In this document: in pieces, positions 59,626 to 64,000 of the stretch | Layout of the letters: each line of letters starts with the position of its first letter | Numbering within the stretch: the stretch's first letter is position 1 | Made by a program: the position numbers and the translations under genes | Assembly: GCA_019247075.1 (NCBI GenBank) | Contig: JAFAPR010000158.1 | Location: 1 to 64,000 of the forward strand | DNA length: 64,000 nucleotides | Direction of reading: 5' to 3' | Origin: Solirubrobacterales bacterium | Lineage (GTDB): Bacteria > Actinomycetota > Thermoleophilia > Solirubrobacterales > Solirubrobacteraceae | The notes under the pieces: model-generated | The model's database searches: none | Told to the model about the DNA's origin: nothing | What the model saw: the letters and a program-made list of their open reading frames with translations, nothing else

Positions 59626-60180
59626 GTGGCCCAGGCGCTGGTCGTGATCGACATCCAGAACGAGTACTTCCCGGGTGGTGCTATCCCGCTACCCGGGGCG
59701 GAGCGTGCCGCGGGACAAGCGGCCCAGACGATCGAGGCGGCCCGCGCCGCCGGCATCCCCGTCGTCCACGTCAGGCACGAGGAGCCCGACAGCAATGAGT
59801 GGTTCGTGCCCGGGAGCGAGGGCGCTCAGACCCACCCCGCGGTCGCGCCGGCCGAGGGCGAGCCGGTAGTCGTCAAGCACCACCCCAACTCCTTCCTGCA
59901 GACGGATCTTGCGCAGCGCCTCGGCGCGCTTGGAGCAAGCCGGATCGCGTTCTGCGGGATGATGACCTCGATGTGCGTGGACGCGACCGTTCGCGCCGCC
60001 GCCGACCTGGGGCTCGACCCCGTGCTAGTCGACGACGCGTGCGCGGCGCCCGACCTCGAGCACCGAGGCAAACGCGTCCCGTCGGACGAAGTTCACGCGG
60101 CCTTCTGCGCCGCGCTTTCCGACGAGATCGCGACGGTCCTGAGGACGAGCGATTTCGCCTCCGGCCCGACTGATGCCTGA
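59626..60180 (+). CDS. isochorismatase-family cysteine hydrolase
   Basis: ALVVIDIQNEYFPGGA; VVKHHPNSFLQTDLAQRL; IAFCGMMTSMCVDATVRAAADLGLDPVLVDDACAA. Confidence 0.9.
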   Translation: MAQALVVIDIQNEYFPGGAIPLPGAERAAGQAAQTIEAARAAGIPVVHVRHEEPDSNEWFVPGSEGAQTHPAVAPAEGEPVVVKHHPNSFLQTDLAQRLGALGASRIAFCGMMTSMCVDATVRAAADLGLDPVLVDDACAAPDLEHRGKRVPSDEVHAAFCAALSDEIATVLRTSDFASGPTDA

Positions 60181-61145
60181 TGGCTACGTTCGCGCAACTG
60201 CGCCCCGTCGAGTTGCGCTTCCGGCTGGACCAGGAGATCATGGCCGGTCCGATCTATCGCAAGTACGAAAAGGCGGCGCGCACCGTATGGGACCCGAAGG
60301 AGCTCGACTATGGGCGCGATGGGGCTGACTGGGCCCGGATGACGGAGCGCCAGCGGATGGGCATCGCGACCATCACCGTCCGCTTTGAGGCCGGCGAGCA
60401 GGAGGTGACCGACGAGCTCCTACCGATGCTTGCGGCGGCCCACGCGCTAGGTCGCTTCGATTGGGTCATGTATATCTCGACTTTCATCCACGAGGAGGCG
60501 CGGCACTCCGAGTTCTTCACGTTGTGGCACGCTCGCGTCGCCGGCCTCCGCACACCGGCAGAGAAGGCAGCGTACTGGCCGCTGCGCGAGCACACCGTAG
60601 ATCCGCTTGGGCGATTCAAGGTCGGCGAGCCTGTCTACGAAGGCCTCCCGAAGTACGGCGATCGCCTCAAGACCGCGGTCGACTCGGGCGACGCAGCCGC
60701 GATCGAAGCGGCTTTTGTCCAGTTTGCGACGCTGTATTGCGCCTGGGTCGAGGGAGTCCTCACCATGCCCTCCTACGAGATCGTGATCGACACCACCGAG
60801 CTGTGGGACGTCCTGCCGACGCTGAGAAAGGGCTTCAGAAGGATCCTCGGCGACGAGGGCCGGCACATCACCTTCGGCACGCAGGCGAACCGCATCCTGA
60901 TCGAGCAGAACCCCGCCTATGAGACGCTCGCGCACGAGGTGATCGACGAGTACCGTGGCAACGCGGTGGGGATGCTCGAGTACCAGCGCAACGTTCCCGG
61001 CCTCGACCTGCACAAGTACCAGCGGCAGAAGGCGCGCCACTATCTGAACCGCTGCCGGGAGATGGGGATTGAGGCGGACCGGTCGCTGGTCGACCAGATC
61101 CTCGACCCGGAGATCGACCTGGTCGTCGGCGTGGAGGCCGGTTAG
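60180..61145 (+). CDS. R2-like ligand-binding oxidase (R2lox)
   Basis: GEQEVTDELLP, HEEARH, YCAWVEG, DEGRH give six metal ligands plus the Val/Tyr pair positions. Confidence 0.87.
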   Translation: MATFAQLRPVELRFRLDQEIMAGPIYRKYEKAARTVWDPKELDYGRDGADWARMTERQRMGIATITVRFEAGEQEVTDELLPMLAAAHALGRFDWVMYISTFIHEEARHSEFFTLWHARVAGLRTPAEKAAYWPLREHTVDPLGRFKVGEPVYEGLPKYGDRLKTAVDSGDAAAIEAAFVQFATLYCAWVEGVLTMPSYEIVIDTTELWDVLPTLRKGFRRILGDEGRHITFGTQANRILIEQNPAYETLAHEVIDEYRGNAVGMLEYQRNVPGLDLHKYQRQKARHYLNRCREMGIEADRSLVDQILDPEIDLVVGVEAG

Positions 61146-62413
61146 TGGCGCTCGTCGGGGAAGACCTCGCCCAGATCGACGTCGCTAGCCCCAATGTCTA
61201 CTCGCGGGGCGTGCCTCATGACGAGCTCGCCGCGCTTCGGCGCTCCGATCCCGTTCATTGGCACCCATTTCCGGGGACCCGTGATGGCTTCTGGCTGCTC
61301 TCCAAGCATGCCGACGTGATCGCCGTCGGGAAGGACCCGAGGGGGTTCTCCTCGCAGGTGGGTCACATCGCGCTCGAGGACCGCGAGCCCGACGCGCTAG
61401 CTGCCCGCCAATCGCTGATCGAAACGGATCCGCCGGAGCACACCAGGCTTCGGAAGCTCGTCAGCTACGCATTCACTCGCACCAAGGTCAAGGAGTACGA
61501 GGAGTACACGCGGACGATCATCCGCGACTTGCTCGATAAGGCGATCGCGAAGGGCGAGTTCGACTGGGTGACGGAGATCTCCGAGCCGGTGCCGGTGACG
61601 GTCCTGATCGCGATTCTCGGGCTTCCGCATGAAGACATCCCGACTCTGATCGAGTGGACCAGCGAACTGGCCGCCGCCACCGAGTCCGATTATCAGCCGG
61701 ACCCGATCAAATATCCCAGCGAGGTGGAGCCACGGTTGCTTCCGTTCGGATCGCCCGCTGCGCTCCAGATCTTCGAGTACGGACGCAGGATCGGCGAGGA
61801 GCGTCGCAGGCATCCGACCGACGATCTCGTCTCGCGGCTCGTGCACGCGGAGGTCGACGGCGAGCGGCTGAACGACACCGAGTACTCCAATTTCTTCGAG
61901 CTGTTCATCTTCGCCGGCAACGAGACCACCCGGACGGGCATCTCGCAGGGCATCCTTGCGCTCATGGAACATCCCGACGAGTTCGAAAGGCTGGCGAGGG
62001 ATCGGTCGCTTCTGCCCACCGCGGTTGACGAGATCCTCCGTTACGGCACGCCGATCATCTACTTCCGGCGAACCGCCATCCGGAACGGCGAGATCCGCGG
62101 GGTGCCAATCCAGAGGGGCGATCGCGTTGCGATGTGGTTTCTGTCGGCCAACTTCGACGAGGAGGTGTTCGAGGATCCGATGCGCTTTGACGTCGGACGT
62201 CGGCCGAACCCGCACACCACGTTCGGCCGAGGAGGCCCGCACTTCTGCCTGGGCTCGTTTCTCGCTCGGCTGGAGATCGGCGTCCTGCTCGAGGAGGTCC
62301 TAGCGCGCAACGTTCGCTTCGAGTTGACCGGGCCTCCGGTTCGGCTGAGCTCGAATTTCATCAACGGCTTCAAGTCGCTACCCGTGCGAGTGCTGCCTCT
62401 GGAGCGACAGTGA
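61145..62413 (+). CDS. cytochrome P450
   Basis: AGNETTRTGIS; DEILRYGTPIIYFRRTA; FGRGGPHFCLGSFLARLE. Confidence 0.93.
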   Translation: MALVGEDLAQIDVASPNVYSRGVPHDELAALRRSDPVHWHPFPGTRDGFWLLSKHADVIAVGKDPRGFSSQVGHIALEDREPDALAARQSLIETDPPEHTRLRKLVSYAFTRTKVKEYEEYTRTIIRDLLDKAIAKGEFDWVTEISEPVPVTVLIAILGLPHEDIPTLIEWTSELAAATESDYQPDPIKYPSEVEPRLLPFGSPAALQIFEYGRRIGEERRRHPTDDLVSRLVHAEVDGERLNDTEYSNFFELFIFAGNETTRTGISQGILALMEHPDEFERLARDRSLLPTAVDEILRYGTPIIYFRRTAIRNGEIRGVPIQRGDRVAMWFLSANFDEEVFEDPMRFDVGRRPNPHTTFGRGGPHFCLGSFLARLEIGVLLEEVLARNVRFELTGPPVRLSSNFINGFKSLPVRVLPLERQ

Positions 62414-62429
62414 ATTCCAAAGGAGGGGC

Positions 62430-63869
62430 ATGATGGCCACCATGGAAGCGACCGCTGTGGAGCGGCTGTATCTCGCGGGCGAGTGGATCGAGACAGCTGA
62501 GTCGCTCGAGGTCCGCTCGCCCTACTCGGGCGAGATGGTGGCGCGGGTAGCCCGCGCCGGGCCCGACGAAACGCGCCGAGCGATCGACGCAGCCGAGGAA
62601 GCGATGCGACAGCCGCTGCCGCCGTGGCGGCGCGCCGACATCCTCGAGCGCATCTCGCAGCTAGTGCGCGACCGTGGCGAAGAGCTGGCGCAGACGATTT
62701 GCGCGGAGGCGGGCAAGCCGCTCAAGGCGGCTCGGGTCGAAGCCTCGCGCGCCGTCAACACGTACGCGCTCGCGGCCGGCGAAGCGCGACGTATATGTGG
62801 CGACTCGGTCCCGATCAGCGGCACCCAGCCCGGCGACGGGCACCTCGCCTGGACGGTCCGGGTGCCGATCGGCATCGTCGGTGCGATCAGCCCGTTCAAC
62901 TTCCCGCTGAACCTGGTCGCGCACAAGCTTGCGCCGGCGCTCGCGGCGGGCTGCGCGGTCGTGCACAAACCCGCGAGCCAAACGCCGCTGTCCGCGCTGC
63001 GTCTCGCGGCTCTCTCTCAAGAGGCCGGGCTTCCTGCCGGTTGGCTGAGCGTCCTCCCGGGCTCCGGGAGCGATGTGGGCGACGTGCTCGTGCAAGACGA
63101 GCGCGTCCGCATGCTGACGTTCACCGGGTCGGCCGAGGTCGGCTGGGGGCTCAGAACCCGTGCCGGGCGCAAGAAGGTAGCGCTCGAGCTCGGCAACGCC
63201 TCTCCAGTGATCGTCGAGGCCGACGCAGATCTCGACCTGGCAAGCGCGAAGGTCGCCACGCATGCGTTCTCGTACGCCGGCCAAACCTGCGTGTCGGTAC
63301 AACGCGTTTACGTGCAACGTGATGCCGTTGACGACTTCCTCGCGCGGCTGGTCCGGAAGGTGGAGGCGCTTCGGATCGGAGATCCTGCGGACGAGGCGAC
63401 GGATGTCGGCCCGGTGATCGACGCCTCCAACCGCGACCGAATCAGTGCCTGGATCGACGAGGCGGTGGCTTCAGGAGCGGAGATCGTTACGGGCGGGGGT
63501 CAGCGCGACTGTCTCCTGCGGCCGACTGTGCTGCGCGGGGTGACACCCGAGATGAAGGTCTGCTCGCGGGAGATCTTCGGTCCGGTCTGCTCCGTGATCC
63601 CCTACGAGTCGCTCGAGGAGGCATTCCGCGAGGCAAACGCCACCGAGTACGGGCTGCAGGCGGCGATCTTCACCCGCTCGCTGCACCCGGCCGTTAAGGC
63701 GGCGGCAAGGCTTCAGTTCGGGAGCGTGATGATCAACGAGGCTCCCGAATGGCGGGTCGATCAGATGCCCTACGGCGGGACCAAGGCATCGGGCAACACC
63801 AAGGAAGGCCCCGCGTACACGATCCGCGAAATGACCGAGGAGCGCCTGATCGTGCTCGCCGGGGCCTGA
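62430..63869 (+). CDS. aldehyde dehydrogenase
   Basis: GAISPFNFPLNLVAHKLAPALAAGCAVVHKPAS; FTGSAEVGWGL; LELGNASPVIVEAD; YAGQTCVSVQRVY. Confidence 0.92.
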   Translation: MMATMEATAVERLYLAGEWIETAESLEVRSPYSGEMVARVARAGPDETRRAIDAAEEAMRQPLPPWRRADILERISQLVRDRGEELAQTICAEAGKPLKAARVEASRAVNTYALAAGEARRICGDSVPISGTQPGDGHLAWTVRVPIGIVGAISPFNFPLNLVAHKLAPALAAGCAVVHKPASQTPLSALRLAALSQEAGLPAGWLSVLPGSGSDVGDVLVQDERVRMLTFTGSAEVGWGLRTRAGRKKVALELGNASPVIVEADADLDLASAKVATHAFSYAGQTCVSVQRVYVQRDAVDDFLARLVRKVEALRIGDPADEATDVGPVIDASNRDRISAWIDEAVASGAEIVTGGGQRDCLLRPTVLRGVTPEMKVCSREIFGPVCSVIPYESLEEAFREANATEYGLQAAIFTRSLHPAVKAAARLQFGSVMINEAPEWRVDQMPYGGTKASGNTKEGPAYTIREMTEERLIVLAGA

Positions 63870-63887
63870 CAGGCACTAAGTACGCGC

Positions 63888-64000
63888 GTGGCGACAAAGA
63901 TCCGGGCCGCTGTCCTGCAGGCCTTCGGGCAGCCCCTGGTCCTCCAAGAACTCGAGCTCGATCCGCCCAAGGCCGGCGAGGTGCTCGTCCGCATGGCGGC
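63888..64000 (+). CDS. zinc-type alcohol dehydrogenase, 3' truncated by window end
   Basis: GTG start; VATKIRAAVLQAFGQPLVLQELELDPPKAGEVLVRMAA typical ADH N-terminus. Confidence 0.7.
   Translation, partial: MATKIRAAVLQAFGQPLVLQELELDPPKAGEVLVRMA

Overview
High-GC, densely packed bacterial chromosome segment. Gene content looks actinobacterial, possibly Thermoleophilia/Solirubrobacterales (inference only). No rRNA, tRNA, CRISPR array or insertion sequence was recognised. About 60 CDS are supported. Left end (0-20 kb): cytochrome bc genes (diheme cyt c, Rieske, cyt b), a PAS-GAF-SpoIIE phosphatase facing a SigB/SigF-like sigma factor, mntR-mntH, fdhD, aconitase, an SPFH/NfeD pair, and a haloalkane-dehalogenase-like gene interrupted by an in-frame TAG. 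Centre (about 20-48 kb): a catabolic island with three divergent glutamine-synthetase-like ligases, three Cys-type class I amidotransferase/gamma-glutamyl hydrolase candidates, two duplicated class III aminotransferases, a FadR-type regulator, ALDH, nitronate monooxygenase, acetoin/2-oxoacid-dehydrogenase-type E1 alpha/beta plus a stand-alone lipoyl domain, several SDRs, amidase, MmgE/PrpD, ADH, a Rieske ferredoxin-P450 pair, an uncharacterised protein and an APC permease. I read this as a probable gamma-glutamylation-dependent amine degradation system of unknown substrate. Right end (51-64 kb): B12-dependent diol dehydratase (fused large+medium subunit, separate small subunit) and a long co-directional array (AcoX/NAD-kinase-like, GcvPA, GcvPB, serine hydrolase, cysteine hydrolase, R2lox, P450, ALDH, ADH). 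All functional names come from reading motifs by eye; no database search was run.
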